DNA of 64,000 bases from Streptomyces melanogenes (GCF_014649795.1 NZ_BMTS01000007.1:124001-188000); one strand, 5' to 3'; positions 17,321 through 27,488 are shown, numbered from the stretch's first letter. The notes: generated from the sequence alone by a model not told the origin. Program-made: numbers and translations.

Positions 17321-18561
17321 TTTCCGTCCCCATCCCCCCTGCTCGCGTGGGTGTCCCCACTGCGAGCCAGTGCTGACCGTCCCGCGATCGCGGTGCGGTA
17401 CTCCTCCACCAGGCGGTCCAGGCCCACAGCCGGGCTGAACCCCTGTTCGTAACGGCGCCGGGCCGCCTGGCCCATCTCCCGGTTGCGGTCCGGCTCGGCC
17501 GTGATCCGGCGTATGCAGGACGCGAGCGAGGCGGGCTCGTGCGGCTGGTGCAGCAGCCCGGTCACCCCTTCGTCGACGAGTTCGACGAAGGCGCCGTGAC
17601 CGGCGGCGACGGCCGGGACCCCCGCCGCCATCGCCTCCGCGACCACCAGGCCGAACGTCTCCAGGGCGATCGAGGGAGCCACCACGGCGACCGACCGGGC
17701 GAGGGCCTGGCGGCACTGCTCCGGGTCGTACAGGCCGACGTACCGCACGTCGTCCCGGCCCTGGGCCCAGGCGGTCACCTCCCGCTCCAGCGGCCCCGCG
17801 CCTGCCAGCACGAGCGGGACGCCCACACCGCCGGCCGCGGTGATCTCGTCCCACGCGGCCATGAGCAGCCGTACGCCCTTGGCCTCCGCGAGCCGGCCGA
17901 GGAAGAGCAGGTGCTCGCCGTCGTCCGTGCGGCGGGCGCCGGGGTCGGGCACGAAGTTGTGCTTCACCGCAAGGCGTGAGGCGGGCATGCCGGACCGCAC
18001 CAGGATGTCGCGCTGGGCCGCGGAGATGCAGAAGAACCGCTCCACGCCGGTCCACCACCGGCGCCGGTTGACGGACATGCTGACCGCGAGCGGGACCGTC
18101 GCCAGCCGCGAGTTGCGGTAGCAGCCGTGCCGGACGGCGGGCAGCGGTGCCTTGGCCCCGACGCACTCGGTGCAGGACTGGCCGTTGCGGTGCAGCGTGC
18201 CGGGCGGGCAGACCTGGGTGTAGTTGTGCAGCGTGGCGACGACGGGCACGCCCGCGTCGGCGCAGGCGGCGAGGACCGCCGGTGACAGGAGCGGGAAGAC
18301 GTTGTGGACGTGCACCACGTCAGGCCGTTCGCTGCGCAGCCGTGCGGCGAGCTCCGTGCGGACCGCCGGGTTCCACGGCACGAGGAGCGGCACGGCGACC
18401 TTGCCGAGCAGCGACCGGGCGGCGATGTCGTCGCTGCGCCGCTCGAAGACGTCGACTCGGTGGCCCGCCGCGCGCAGCAGTCCCACCTCCTCGTCGACGA
18501 CCCTGTTCTCCCCGCTCGGCTGCGCCGAGGAGTAGCGGTTGTGCACCACGAGTACGTGCAT
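17317..18561 (-). CDS. family 4 glycosyltransferase
   Basis: 414-aa GT-B retaining enzyme. N-domain start VLVVHNRYSSAQPSGENRVVDEE and HNVFPLLSP. The C-domain has LLFLGRLAEAKGV and the donor-binding EX7E-type region PSIALETFGLVVAEAMA. Two short Cys clusters (VCPPGT, CTECVGAK) near residues 130-150 are common in this subgroup. The open frame continues upstream, but ATG 18561, two nt after the polymerase stop, begins the first strand directly. Adds a sugar during repeat-unit assembly. Confidence 0.88.
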   Translation of the reverse strand: MHVLVVHNRYSSAQPSGENRVVDEEVGLLRAAGHRVDVFERRSDDIAARSLLGKVAVPLLVPWNPAVRTELAARLRSERPDVVHVHNVFPLLSPAVLAACADAGVPVVATLHNYTQVCPPGTLHRNGQSCTECVGAKAPLPAVRHGCYRNSRLATVPLAVSMSVNRRRWWTGVERFFCISAAQRDILVRSGMPASRLAVKHNFVPDPGARRTDDGEHLLFLGRLAEAKGVRLLMAAWDEITAAGGVGVPLVLAGAGPLEREVTAWAQGRDDVRYVGLYDPEQCRQALARSVAVVAPSIALETFGLVVAEAMAAGVPAVAAGHGAFVELVDEGVTGLLHQPHEPASLASCIRRITAEPDRNREMGQAARRRYEQGFSPAVGLDRLVEEYRTAIAGRSALARSGDTHASRGDGDGK

Positions 18562-18563
18562 GG

Positions 18564-19865
18564 TCAGGTCACCTCCCGGTTCCGGGCTCGGCGTGGGATG
18601 CCCCGTCGGGCGACCGCGGGCGGTGCCAGGGGTGTGGCTTCGCCAGGTGCCGCGAGCAGCGAGGCGGCCAGGGCGAGGTGCAGCAGATACGGCGAGGCGT
18701 CGCCAAGACCGGCCTCGGTGTACGAGGAGATGGCGACGTAGCTGATCAGGAAGATCGCGCAGGCCCGCTGCAGCGACGGCGGGCGCAGCAGCGCGACGCC
18801 GCCGAGAACGATGATGATTGCCGCCACGAGGACGACGCCGATCAGACCCTGCTCGTTGTAGACGGCCAGCCAGCTGTTGTCGATCGGCAGGCCGCCGAAC
18901 GACTTGTCGCCCAGGCCCACGCCGAACACCTTCTCCGGCACGGAACGGGGCTCCGCCAGCAGGGCGTCCCAGACCTTGGCCCGGCCGGTGAGGTTGGAGA
19001 AGCTCTCCTTGTCCTGCCCGCGCATGAACCACGTCTGCAGCGCGGAGGCGAACACCACCGCGGCCACCGTGGCGCACAGCACCGACCAGGTGAAGAACCG
19101 GCGGGCGGCGGCGCTGGTCAGGATGAGCGAGCCGATCGCCAGGACCAACCCGAGGAGCAGGCCGATCGTGGCCGTCCGGGTGTGGGTCATCGCGAGCAGG
19201 ACGAACGTCGGCACGATGATCAGCGCCGCGCTCGCCCCGGTGGTGCGGCGGCCCAGCAGGAGCAGCACCGTGAGCCCGATGATCACCGCGGAGTACTGTC
19301 CGATCTGCGGCGGGGTGAGCGGCCACAGCGCGCCGACCAGCCGTCCGCCGTAGTACTCCGGCATGGCGGTGCCCGGTGAGATGACCAGGCCCGCGGCCAC
19401 CGATCCGAGCACCGCGAAGTACATCCGGATGTGGTAGCGGACGAACGTCAGGCTGCCGTCCCACCAGCGGCTGAGCAGCCACAGCGTGCCGACGAAGAGC
19501 GTCAGCCGGAAGCAGCGGAACAGCGCGCCGAGGCCGACCTCCAGGTGCATGCTGGAGATCACGCTCGGCACCAGCAGCAGGGTGAGCAGGAACACGAAGG
19601 CGCTGGGCCGGATGCGCAGCCGGAGGTTGAGCAGGAGCGCCAGCGCGAACGCGGCGACCAGCGCGCCCATGGTGGCCATCTGGATCAGCGAGCGGGGCAG
19701 CGTGACGATGGTCTTCCCGGCGGAGCCGAGCGTGTTGAGGCCCAGCAGTGCCCAGACGATCCAGACGGCTTTCGGCGTGCCGGTGGAGGGCGGTTCGGCT
19801 TCGGTGTGCGTGTCCGTCGTGTCCGGCAGCCCGCCGCGCATGGGGGTCCCGTCCATCTCAACCAC
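18564..19865 (-). CDS. O-antigen ligase/Wzy-like polymerase membrane protein
   Basis: 433 aa with about 11-12 membrane helices and a larger external loop carrying FSNLTGRAKVWDALL and GVGLGDKSFGG near residues 300-340, the Wzy_C/WaaL signature region, followed by the conserved DNSWLAVYNEQG. Expected to polymerise repeat units on the outer membrane face. The start is GTG 19865, overlapping the upstream gene by 8 nt; ATG 19856 three codons later is an alternative. Likely the Wzy of this locus. Confidence 0.84.
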   Translation of the reverse strand: MVEMDGTPMRGGLPDTTDTHTEAEPPSTGTPKAVWIVWALLGLNTLGSAGKTIVTLPRSLIQMATMGALVAAFALALLLNLRLRIRPSAFVFLLTLLLVPSVISSMHLEVGLGALFRCFRLTLFVGTLWLLSRWWDGSLTFVRYHIRMYFAVLGSVAAGLVISPGTAMPEYYGGRLVGALWPLTPPQIGQYSAVIIGLTVLLLLGRRTTGASAALIIVPTFVLLAMTHTRTATIGLLLGLVLAIGSLILTSAAARRFFTWSVLCATVAAVVFASALQTWFMRGQDKESFSNLTGRAKVWDALLAEPRSVPEKVFGVGLGDKSFGGLPIDNSWLAVYNEQGLIGVVLVAAIIIVLGGVALLRPPSLQRACAIFLISYVAISSYTEAGLGDASPYLLHLALAASLLAAPGEATPLAPPAVARRGIPRRARNREVT

Positions 19866-21396
19866 CGGCCTGTGTGCCGAAGGTGCTGCCCGCGTCCTGG
19901 CGGTACGGCGGGCTCTGCCACTGCACGGAGTCGAGCTTGCGGTCCGGGTCGTCGGCGACGAAGGTCCACGGTCCGCGGTAGACGTTGTCGTGCCAGCGGT
20001 TCTGCTGTTTCAGCATGATCGCGTCGGCCACCAGCTTGCCCTTGTACGGCGACCAGTCCGGGTAGGTGCCGTAGTTGGACAGCACCGCCATGAGGCCGCA
20101 CGCCACCGTGCACTTGACGACGGAGGTGTCCAGGACGAAGCGGTTGCCGTGGATGTCGACCCGCTGGGTCTTCCAGCGGCAGTCGGTGTAGAGCGGTGCG
20201 GTGGAGATCGACGGCTGGGCGCAGCGGTGGGTGTCCTTCACCAGCAAGGTGCAGTAGCCGGTGGAGGTGTTGGCCGGGCTGTTGCAGAACCGGTTGGCGT
20301 TCTCCCACAGGGTGATCCCGGACCAGTTGTTCTCCAGGACGTTCCGGTAGATCTCGATCTTGTCGGTGCGGGCCGGGACCCGTGGTTCGCCGCCCGCCTC
20401 CGACACGTAGATGGTCGCGTACGGGAAGGTGTCGCCGTCTGCGGCGTGCTTGCGGCCCTCGACCCAGTTGTTCCGCCGGATCGTGTTGTCGCGGATGACC
20501 GCGTTGTAGCTGGTCTCGTACATCAGCGCGGCACCGTCGTTGGCCTCCAGCAGGTTGTTCTCGATGCGGAAGTCGTTGTTGTTGTTGTCCGCCCACAACC
20601 CGGCTCCGCGGTTGTCGTGCACCCAGTTGCCGCGGATGTCGGCGCCGTTGACGGCCCAGAACTTGATGCCGCCGGTGCAGCCGCAGCCCGGTTCTTTCTT
20701 CTCCCAGTCGTCGGTGTTGTTGCCCACGATCTCGTTGCCCTCGACGACCAGGCCGGTGATGGTGTCGCCGGTCTTGTACGCGTTCATTCCGTACTGGCCG
20801 TTGTCGCGCAGGCAGCTGGCGCGGACCTGCTGGCGGGCACCGGCCATCAGCCCGGCGCCGGAGTTGTTCTGGATCGTCGTGTGCTCGATCTTCCACCCGT
20901 CGGCCATGTCGTGGTTGACGACGCCCTCGTCGTGCGGCGCGACGAAACCCTGCACGGTGAGGTAGCGGATGGTGACGTCGGGGGCGGTGCCGCTGAACGC
21001 GTAGTTGTTGGTCTTGCGGCCGTCGAGCACCGCGCCCGGCGCGCCGAGGTAGGTGTTGCCCTGCTTGGTCATGACTTGGGCGTATTGCTCCGGCAGGAGC
21101 TTGTGCGTGCCCGGCCGGAGCCAGAACGTGGTGCCCGCAGGGCTGCTCTTGCTCTTCGCCTCCAGGTCACCGACCACCGCGGGGTCGACCGCCACCGCTC
21201 CCGGCGGCGGCTGCGACGGCCCGGCGGCGGGTGTGGCACACACCTGGGCCGCGGTCGTGGCGGACGCCTCGGACGTGGCGGACGTACGGCCAGGCTTCGC
21301 CGGGGCGTCCGAGCTGCTCGTACAGCCGGCCGCCGCCAGCAGGACGAGCACCAGCGGTGCCGCCGCCGGCGCCCAGTGCCGCCTCTTGATCACCAC
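19858..21396 (-). CDS. right-handed beta-helix lipoprotein
   Basis: 512 aa. Lipoprotein signal with lipobox LLAAAGC (Cys25), then a Ser/Thr/Ala-rich linker and, from about residue 105 to 400, repeated short strands with Asn ladders (DGRKTNNYAFSG, ENNLLEAN, IRDNTIRRNN, IYRNVLENN) characteristic of parallel beta-helix proteins. This fold includes polysaccharide lyases, mannuronan C-5 epimerases and tail-spike hydrolases. Tethered outside the membrane and encoded between a Wzy-like polymerase and a heparinase-type lyase, it probably trims or epimerises the polymer. The reaction cannot be read from sequence. Confidence 0.8.
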   Translation of the reverse strand: MVIKRRHWAPAAAPLVLVLLAAAGCTSSSDAPAKPGRTSATSEASATTAAQVCATPAAGPSQPPPGAVAVDPAVVGDLEAKSKSSPAGTTFWLRPGTHKLLPEQYAQVMTKQGNTYLGAPGAVLDGRKTNNYAFSGTAPDVTIRYLTVQGFVAPHDEGVVNHDMADGWKIEHTTIQNNSGAGLMAGARQQVRASCLRDNGQYGMNAYKTGDTITGLVVEGNEIVGNNTDDWEKKEPGCGCTGGIKFWAVNGADIRGNWVHDNRGAGLWADNNNNDFRIENNLLEANDGAALMYETSYNAVIRDNTIRRNNWVEGRKHAADGDTFPYATIYVSEAGGEPRVPARTDKIEIYRNVLENNWSGITLWENANRFCNSPANTSTGYCTLLVKDTHRCAQPSISTAPLYTDCRWKTQRVDIHGNRFVLDTSVVKCTVACGLMAVLSNYGTYPDWSPYKGKLVADAIMLKQQNRWHDNVYRGPWTFVADDPDRKLDSVQWQSPPYRQDAGSTFGTQAGG

Positions 21397-21405
21397 GCGT
21401 GCCCC

Positions 21406-23364
21406 CTAGCCGCGGAACCTGAGCACGGTGGTGAACCCCTGTGCGCCGTCGGCGAAGCCGGTGCCGACCAGCGTGGTGGTGGGTTCCTTGCGCCCGAAGC
21501 CCGCCGAGTACCAGCCCAGCGGGGGGTTGGTCTCGCCGCGATGGGCCCGCCAGACCAGCTGTCCGGGCAGGTCGAGTTCGGCGGAGCGGTCCTCGCCGTC
21601 CCGGGTCCAGGTGAGCACGGCCCGGTTGTCCACCAGGTCCGCGGTGATCGCCGGGCCGAGGTGGAACGCCAGGCGCACCGCCCGGCGATCGCCGCGCACC
21701 TCGTCGACCACGCGCAGCTCCTTGGCCGCGGCGATCAGCTCCACCCGGCGGCGGTGCACGGACGGCTCGTAACCGTCGTGCTCGGCACACCACCGGACCG
21801 CACCCGCGTCGGAGGTGTCCGCGACCAGGACGCGGCTGCGGGCATGGCGGGTCCACAGGAACGGGCCGCCGGAGACGGACTGGTCACCGCCGTCCAGCTC
21901 CAGGGTGTTGTGGCCGAGGGTGGAGCGGAAGTACTGCCGCCACTCGGGCTGACCGTGGTAGCAGTACGTCCCCGGGTCGGCCAGCACGTCGACGCCGTCG
22001 TGCCGGACCTCCACGGACAGCGCGTCGGCGTGGGCGTGCGCGGCGATGGACAGGAAGCCGTGCGGACCGCCGTCGCAGCGGCACCAGATCTCTCCTGTCT
22101 CCTCCGGCGCGCGCAGGATGGTCATGCCCGCGTCGGCGAAGTGGGCCGGGCGGCTCGCAGGGCGGGTCACCGTCCCGTTCTTGGCGTACGGCCGGATGAG
22201 CGCGGCGAGCAGCGGGGTGCGCACATCGGTGCCGGTCACCTCCGGCCACCAGGCGAGCCGGCCGAACACGGCGTCCCCGGTGGCGAGCAGCGAGGCCCAG
22301 CGGTCGGTGCCCGCGCCGTCCACGACCAGACCGTGGCCGTCGTCCGCGTCGCCCTGGCGCGGTGGCCGCAGCCGGTTGTCCACGACGGCCGCGAGCGCGT
22401 CGGTCATCCGCAGCAGCACCAGCCGGACGGACGCGGGGACCGGCACGCCGGCGGCGTCCGCCTCGGCCACCGCGGCCAGACCGAGCTCAAGGACCAGCCC
22501 GTGGTACTCGGAGGCCAGCTCGCGGTTGAGGCCGGAGACGAAGGTGTTGCTCCGCAGGTGCCGCTCCAGCGACCGCAGCGCGTCGGCGCGCCAACTGGCC
22601 GAGGAGGGGAACCACCCGAACGCGCAGGCCGCGGCGAACTGCCCGGCGGCCTCGGCGATGACGTGGTTGTTCGCCGAGGACCCCCGGCTGGGGAAGGCGG
22701 CCAGCCAGCGCTGGTGGTGCCAGATCTGGTTGCGCGCCACCGGGTTGTCCTCGAACAGGTCGGCCGCGCCCGGCCAGCCGTCGAGCAGCCGACGGATCCA
22801 CACCCAGGACAGCAGCCGGATGCCCAGCTCGATGCCGCTGATCCAGTGCACGCCGCGCAGCGGCGGGTTGGCCGTCCACCACGAGCGCAGGTGCTGGGCC
22901 ACGCGCTCGGCGTACCGCTCGTTCCCGGTGAGCGCGTAGGCGGCGGCGAGCACGGTGAGGTACTGGTGCCGGGACGGCTCCCAGATCTGCTTGATGTCCC
23001 CGACCGCGTCCTCGTCGCGGTACGGCACGTCGAAGGCGTAGCCCCACGGCGCCCGGCGCCCGGTCTTCGGGTCGCACCACCAGTCCGGGTCGGCGAGGTC
23101 GTGGCGGGCCACCCCGAAGAACTCGGCGTGGCCTTCCATCAGCCGGTCCGCCTCGGCGACGAGACGCTTCGCGGCGTCCGGTGGCACCGCGGCGATCGCC
23201 TGGCCGGGCAGTACGGCGGTGAACCGGGCGCCGGTCACGCGCGGGCAGTCGGGCCGCGCCGACCGCCAGCGCCGCCTGCGCACCGCGTCGCCGACCCGGC
23301 CGCCGACCTCGCTCGGCCCCATCCGGGACAGCCGCCGCAGGTACCAGCCCGCGTTCATGGTCAT
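21406..23364 (-). CDS. heparinase II/III (alginate-lyase-like) family protein
   Basis: 652 aa. An alpha/alpha-toroid N-terminal half (RYAERVAQHLRSWW, NNHVIAEAAG, the conserved NNH with catalytic His) and an antiparallel beta-sandwich C-terminal half with AHAHADALSVEV and DPGTYCYHG. These polysaccharide lyases cleave uronic-acid-containing chains by beta-elimination. No signal peptide is visible (starts MTMNAGWYLRRLSRMG), as in homologues encoded in capsule and exopolysaccharide clusters. ATG 23364 (overlapping stop TGATG), GTG 23367 and ATG 23358 are possible starts. A uronic-acid polymer is consistent with the AlgD-like dehydrogenase in the same operon. Confidence 0.87.
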   Translation of the reverse strand: MTMNAGWYLRRLSRMGPSEVGGRVGDAVRRRRWRSARPDCPRVTGARFTAVLPGQAIAAVPPDAAKRLVAEADRLMEGHAEFFGVARHDLADPDWWCDPKTGRRAPWGYAFDVPYRDEDAVGDIKQIWEPSRHQYLTVLAAAYALTGNERYAERVAQHLRSWWTANPPLRGVHWISGIELGIRLLSWVWIRRLLDGWPGAADLFEDNPVARNQIWHHQRWLAAFPSRGSSANNHVIAEAAGQFAAACAFGWFPSSASWRADALRSLERHLRSNTFVSGLNRELASEYHGLVLELGLAAVAEADAAGVPVPASVRLVLLRMTDALAAVVDNRLRPPRQGDADDGHGLVVDGAGTDRWASLLATGDAVFGRLAWWPEVTGTDVRTPLLAALIRPYAKNGTVTRPASRPAHFADAGMTILRAPEETGEIWCRCDGGPHGFLSIAAHAHADALSVEVRHDGVDVLADPGTYCYHGQPEWRQYFRSTLGHNTLELDGGDQSVSGGPFLWTRHARSRVLVADTSDAGAVRWCAEHDGYEPSVHRRRVELIAAAKELRVVDEVRGDRRAVRLAFHLGPAITADLVDNRAVLTWTRDGEDRSAELDLPGQLVWRAHRGETNPPLGWYSAGFGRKEPTTTLVGTGFADGAQGFTTVLRFRG

Positions 23365-25532
23365 CACGCCCTCGCCAGCGTCACCGGCACGCCGCCGGCC
23401 AGGCTGGCCTGCACGGCGAGGGTGGCCGCCGTGGTGGCGACCAGCGACTCCAGCGGCACCGGCATCGGCCCGCCGGTCCGTACGGCCTTGATGAACGAGG
23501 CCAGTTCGGCGTTCTGGCCCTTGTCCCGGGCCTTGGGCAGCCGCGAACTGACCCACTTCTTCTGGCCGTACACCGACGCGCGGACGAAGTCGTCGAGCCG
23601 TAGCACCTTGCCGTCCGCGACGAGGTCCAGCGTCTCCTTGGGGAAGCCGGACGCACCTGTGGTGACGTAGCTGAGGGTGGCGGTGGAGGCGTCCAGGTAG
23701 CGCAGCACGACCTGCAGGTCCTCGTTGCCGGACGAGGCGACCGCGTACACCGAGACCGGGTCGGCATCGAGCAGCCAGCTCGCCGTGTCGATGAAGTGTC
23801 CGCCCTCGCCCGCGAACCGCGAGCCCTCGGTGCCCTGTTGGAGGTACCAGCTGCCGTGCTGGAGCCGGCCCGCGTTGACGAGGTAGCGCAGGCTCGCCGG
23901 ACCGGTCCGGGCGCCGAACCGCTTCCTGGCCTCCTGGAGCAGCGGCGCGAACCGGCGGTTGAAGCCCACCTGGAGCCGGTCGTTGCCGGACTCCTCCACT
24001 GCCGCGAGCACCCCGGCCAGCTCGTCCTCGGTGAGGGCCAGCGGCTTCTCCACGAACACCGACTTGCCGGCCAGGAGTGCCTTCCGGGTCAGTTCGGCGT
24101 GCGAGCTGTGCCGGGTGACCACGAACACCGCGTCGATGGACTTGTCGCCGAGCACGGCGTCGAGATCGGTGGTCGCCTCGGCGAAGCCGAACTTCCGCTT
24201 GGCGTTGGCCGCGGACAGCGCCGTCGTGGTGACGACGGTCGACAGCTCGACGCCGTCGCGCCCGGTCAGATGCGGCAGCAGCATCGACGTCGCGTAGTTG
24301 CCCGCGCCGACGAACGCGAGCCGCACCGGTGTCCTGACGGCCCGGGCCGGATTCCGCTTCACGTTCACCGGGGGCACGGCCACCTCAGGAGCCTCGGCCT
24401 CCACCGCCTGTTCGGGGTACCGGAACAGCACGGCCACGGCCTTCAGGTCACCGTCCTTGAGGCGCTGGTACGTCTCGACGGCGTCGTCGAAGGCGGCGAC
24501 GTGGGAGACCAAGGGCTCCACGTCGACGCGGCCGCGGGCCAGGAGGTCGAGGAAGCAGGCCAGGTTGCGGCGCTCGGTCCAGCGCACATAGCCGATCGGG
24601 TAGTCCCGCCCGTCCAGCTCGTACTCCGGGTCGTAGCGCCCGGGGCCGTAGCTGCGCGAGAAGCGGACGTCGAGCTCCTTCTCGTAGTACGCGTTCCACG
24701 GCAGGTCCAGACGGCACTTGCCGATATCGACGACCCGGCCCCGGTCCCGGCTCAGCCGGGCGGCCAGCTCGACGGGCTGGTTGGTGCCGCCGCCGGCCGC
24801 CAGGTACACCTGGTCCACACCGTGCCCGCCGGTGAGCTCGGCGACCGCGGATTCCACGGCCGGGGAGGCGGGATCGCCGCAGGCCGCGGCGCCCAGCCGC
24901 TCGGCGAGCTCGCAGCGCGCCGGGTCGGGGTCGGCCCCGACGACCCGCACTCCCGAGGCGGTGAGCAGTTGTGCCACCAGCTGTCCGATCAGCCCGAGGC
25001 CGATGACCAGGGCCACCTCGCCGAGCTGCGGTTCGCCCTGGCGGACGCCCTGCATCGCGATCGACCCGACGGTGCCGAAGGCCGCGTGCCGGGGCGCGAG
25101 GCCGTCCGGCAGCGGGGTGTAGAGGTTCTTCGGCACCCAGTTCAACTCGGCGTGCAAAGCATGCTCGTTGCCCGCGCAGGCCACGAGGTCGCCGACCTTC
25201 ACATCCTCGATCCCGGCGCCGACCTGCTCCACCACCCCGCACAGCGAGTAGCCGAGCGGTGTGTAGGAGTCGAGCTTGCCCATCACCTTGCGATACGTGG
25301 CGGGCACGCCGTTGGTGGCCACGCTCTGCATGACCTTGGCCACCTGGTCCGGGCGGGAGCGGGCCTTGCCCAGCATCGACATGCCGGCCTCGGACACCTT
25401 CATGAGCTCGGTCCCGGTGGAAATGAGCGAGTAGGCGGTGCGGACGAGCACACCGCCCGGCTTGCACCCCGGTACGGGCACGTCGAGCACCGCCAGCTCG
25501 CCGCTCTTGTAGTTCTGAACAACCTGCTTCAC
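23364..25532 (-). CDS. bi-domain oxidoreductase (zinc-ADH-like MDR fused to Gfo/Idh/MocA)
   Basis: 722 aa, a natural fusion. Residues about 1-360 are an MDR-type dehydrogenase (YTPLGYSLCGVV, the nucleotide site VIGLGLIGQLVAQLL). After a linker around 385-400, the Gfo/Idh/MocA half begins with RLAFVGAGNYATSML and carries VFVEKPLAL and QVGFNRRF, the motifs for NAD binding and catalysis. Such fusions are frequent in Wzy-dependent clusters next to asparagine-synthase and heparinase homologues. The sugar substrate is unknown. GTG start behind AGAGGAG. Its end overlaps the heparinase start. Confidence 0.9.
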   Translation of the reverse strand: MKQVVQNYKSGELAVLDVPVPGCKPGGVLVRTAYSLISTGTELMKVSEAGMSMLGKARSRPDQVAKVMQSVATNGVPATYRKVMGKLDSYTPLGYSLCGVVEQVGAGIEDVKVGDLVACAGNEHALHAELNWVPKNLYTPLPDGLAPRHAAFGTVGSIAMQGVRQGEPQLGEVALVIGLGLIGQLVAQLLTASGVRVVGADPDPARCELAERLGAAACGDPASPAVESAVAELTGGHGVDQVYLAAGGGTNQPVELAARLSRDRGRVVDIGKCRLDLPWNAYYEKELDVRFSRSYGPGRYDPEYELDGRDYPIGYVRWTERRNLACFLDLLARGRVDVEPLVSHVAAFDDAVETYQRLKDGDLKAVAVLFRYPEQAVEAEAPEVAVPPVNVKRNPARAVRTPVRLAFVGAGNYATSMLLPHLTGRDGVELSTVVTTTALSAANAKRKFGFAEATTDLDAVLGDKSIDAVFVVTRHSSHAELTRKALLAGKSVFVEKPLALTEDELAGVLAAVEESGNDRLQVGFNRRFAPLLQEARKRFGARTGPASLRYLVNAGRLQHGSWYLQQGTEGSRFAGEGGHFIDTASWLLDADPVSVYAVASSGNEDLQVVLRYLDASTATLSYVTTGASGFPKETLDLVADGKVLRLDDFVRASVYGQKKWVSSRLPKARDKGQNAELASFIKAVRTGGPMPVPLESLVATTAATLAVQASLAGGVPVTLARA

Positions 25533-25550
25533 CCGAACTCCTCTGAATTC

Positions 25551-27485
25551 CTAAGCCGTTAACCGAGTGCTCTGGCCGGACCCAGAGGCCGCATCGCGAT
25601 ACCAGTACTCGAGGGTCAGCACATGCCACAGATGCTTGGAGAAGTCCCGCTGCCCGGCGGCGTCCTCGGCGACCATGCGCGCCAGCGCGTCGCGGCGCAG
25701 GAACCCGGAGCTGACGAGCACCCCGTCGTTGACCACCTCGCGCACCAGCGGCGCCAGATCCCGGCTCATCCAGGCCCGCAGCGGTGCGCTGAACAGGCCC
25801 TTGGGCCGGTAGACGATCTCCCGGGGCAGGATCGAGGTGGCCGCCTCCTTGAGGACGGCCTTGCCCTGCCGCCCGACGATCTTGCGGTCGCCGGGCACCG
25901 CGAACGCCGCCTTGACCACCTCGACGTCCACGTACGGCACCCGCACCTCGGTCGAGGCGGCCATGCTGGAGCGGTCCGTGTAGGCGAGGTTCAGGCCCGG
26001 CAGGAACATCCGGGCGTCGCCCAGGCACATGCGGTTGACGAAGTCGTCGAGCTCGTTGTCCTCGTAGATGTCCGCGTGCTCGGTCAGTACGTCGTCGACC
26101 GTCCCGGCCAGGTCCGGGTTGACCAGGGCGAGCAGCTCGTCCTGGTCGTACATGGTGTAGCTGCGCCGGAACGCGGTCTCCTCCGGCAGATCGGCGAAGG
26201 AGAGGAACCGCTTGGCGAACCGCACCGACCGGTACCCCCGGCGGGCCGTGGCGACCGGCAGCCGGTCCACGGCCCTGGACAGGCCGCGCCGCAGGGGCCG
26301 CGGGACGCGCTGGTAGCGCAGCGCGATCAGGTTGGCCAGGTGCTTGCGGTAACCGGCGAACAGCTCGTCGGCGCCCATCCCCGAGAGCATCACCTTGACC
26401 CCGGCCTCCCGGGCGGCCTGGCAGATCAGGTACGTGTTGATGGCGGCGGGGTCGCCGATCGGCTCGTCCAGGTGATACGTCATCTGCGGCAGCAGGTCGA
26501 GCACGTTCGGCGCGATCTCGATCTCGTGCAGGTCGACGCCGAACCGCTCGGCCACCTGCCGGGCATAGCGCAGGTCGTCCGGCATCGCCTCGAACTTGGC
26601 GTCCTCGGCGCGGAACCCGATCGTATAGGCGGAGATCCCCGGCCGGTCGCGGGCCGCGAGCGCGGTCAGATAGCTGGAGTCGAGCCCGCCGGAGAGGAAG
26701 GTCGCCACGGGGACGTCGGAGAGCAGGTGGCGCCGGGTCGACTCCTCGACGATGGCGGCGACGTCCGGCCGCTCGCCGCTGCGGGCCCGCTCCTGGCCCT
26801 CGGCGGCGACGTCCTTCAGGTTCCAGAACCCGCCGCGCTCCACCCGGCCGTCGGGCCGGCATCGCAGCCAGCTTCCCGGTGGCAGCTTCTCCGCCTCGCG
26901 GAACGCGCAGCGCGAGTCCGGCACCCAGTAGTACAGCAGCGAGGCCACCAGCGCCGCATGGTCCACCTCAAGGGATCCGCCGGTGGCGGCGGCGAGCGCC
27001 TTGAGCTCGGAGGCGAACACCAGGCCCGCACCGCGCCGGAGCAGGAACAGCGGTTTGATGCCCAACTGGTCGCGGGCGAGCACCAGTTCACCGGTGCGCT
27101 CGTCGAAGATCCCGAGCGCGAACATGCCGCGCAGCTTGGGCAGGCAGTCCGTGCCCCAGCGCCGCCAGGCCTCAAGAAGCACCTCGGTGTCGGAGGTACC
27201 GCGAAAGCGCACCCCGGCGGCTTCCAGTTCGGCACGCAGTTCGGGGGCGTTGTACAGCTCGCCGTTGTACGTCAGGGACAGGCCGTCAGAGACCATCGGC
27301 TGGGCGCCGGTCTCGGACAGGTCGATGATGGCCAGTCGGCGGTGTCCGAGGTGGACCTCGCCGTCACCGGCGCGATGGCTGTACCGGCCCGCCCCGTCCG
27401 GTCCGCGGTGGGCGAGGGTGTCGGTGAGCCGGTCGGTGACGGCCTTCCCGTCCGGCCATTGGTAGGTGCCTGCTATGCCACACAT
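25551..27485 (-). CDS. asnB: glutamine-hydrolysing asparagine-synthase homologue
   Basis: 644 aa. Ntn glutaminase domain with nucleophile Cys2 (MCGIAG), LAHRGPDGAG and YNGELYN. The synthetase half has the PPi loop LSGGLDSSYL near residue 260 and GADELFAGYRKH. Chemically it transfers ammonia to an ATP-activated carboxylate. Within a polysaccharide operon with a uronate-forming dehydrogenase it may amidate a uronic acid rather than make asparagine (inference). The third-last sense codon is TTA (25560-25562), a possible bldA control point. ATG start 3 nt after the upstream stop. Confidence 0.9.
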   Translation of the reverse strand: MCGIAGTYQWPDGKAVTDRLTDTLAHRGPDGAGRYSHRAGDGEVHLGHRRLAIIDLSETGAQPMVSDGLSLTYNGELYNAPELRAELEAAGVRFRGTSDTEVLLEAWRRWGTDCLPKLRGMFALGIFDERTGELVLARDQLGIKPLFLLRRGAGLVFASELKALAAATGGSLEVDHAALVASLLYYWVPDSRCAFREAEKLPPGSWLRCRPDGRVERGGFWNLKDVAAEGQERARSGERPDVAAIVEESTRRHLLSDVPVATFLSGGLDSSYLTALAARDRPGISAYTIGFRAEDAKFEAMPDDLRYARQVAERFGVDLHEIEIAPNVLDLLPQMTYHLDEPIGDPAAINTYLICQAAREAGVKVMLSGMGADELFAGYRKHLANLIALRYQRVPRPLRRGLSRAVDRLPVATARRGYRSVRFAKRFLSFADLPEETAFRRSYTMYDQDELLALVNPDLAGTVDDVLTEHADIYEDNELDDFVNRMCLGDARMFLPGLNLAYTDRSSMAASTEVRVPYVDVEVVKAAFAVPGDRKIVGRQGKAVLKEAATSILPREIVYRPKGLFSAPLRAWMSRDLAPLVREVVNDGVLVSSGFLRRDALARMVAEDAAGQRDFSKHLWHVLTLEYWYRDAASGSGQSTRLTA

Positions 27486-27488
27486 GCT

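Noticed and set aside
19486-23670. Very long open frame on the + strand opposite the glycan operon
   Set aside because: Antisense to four genes with clear family motifs. Its Val/Gly/Arg/His-rich composition is the usual shadow of high-GC codon bias.
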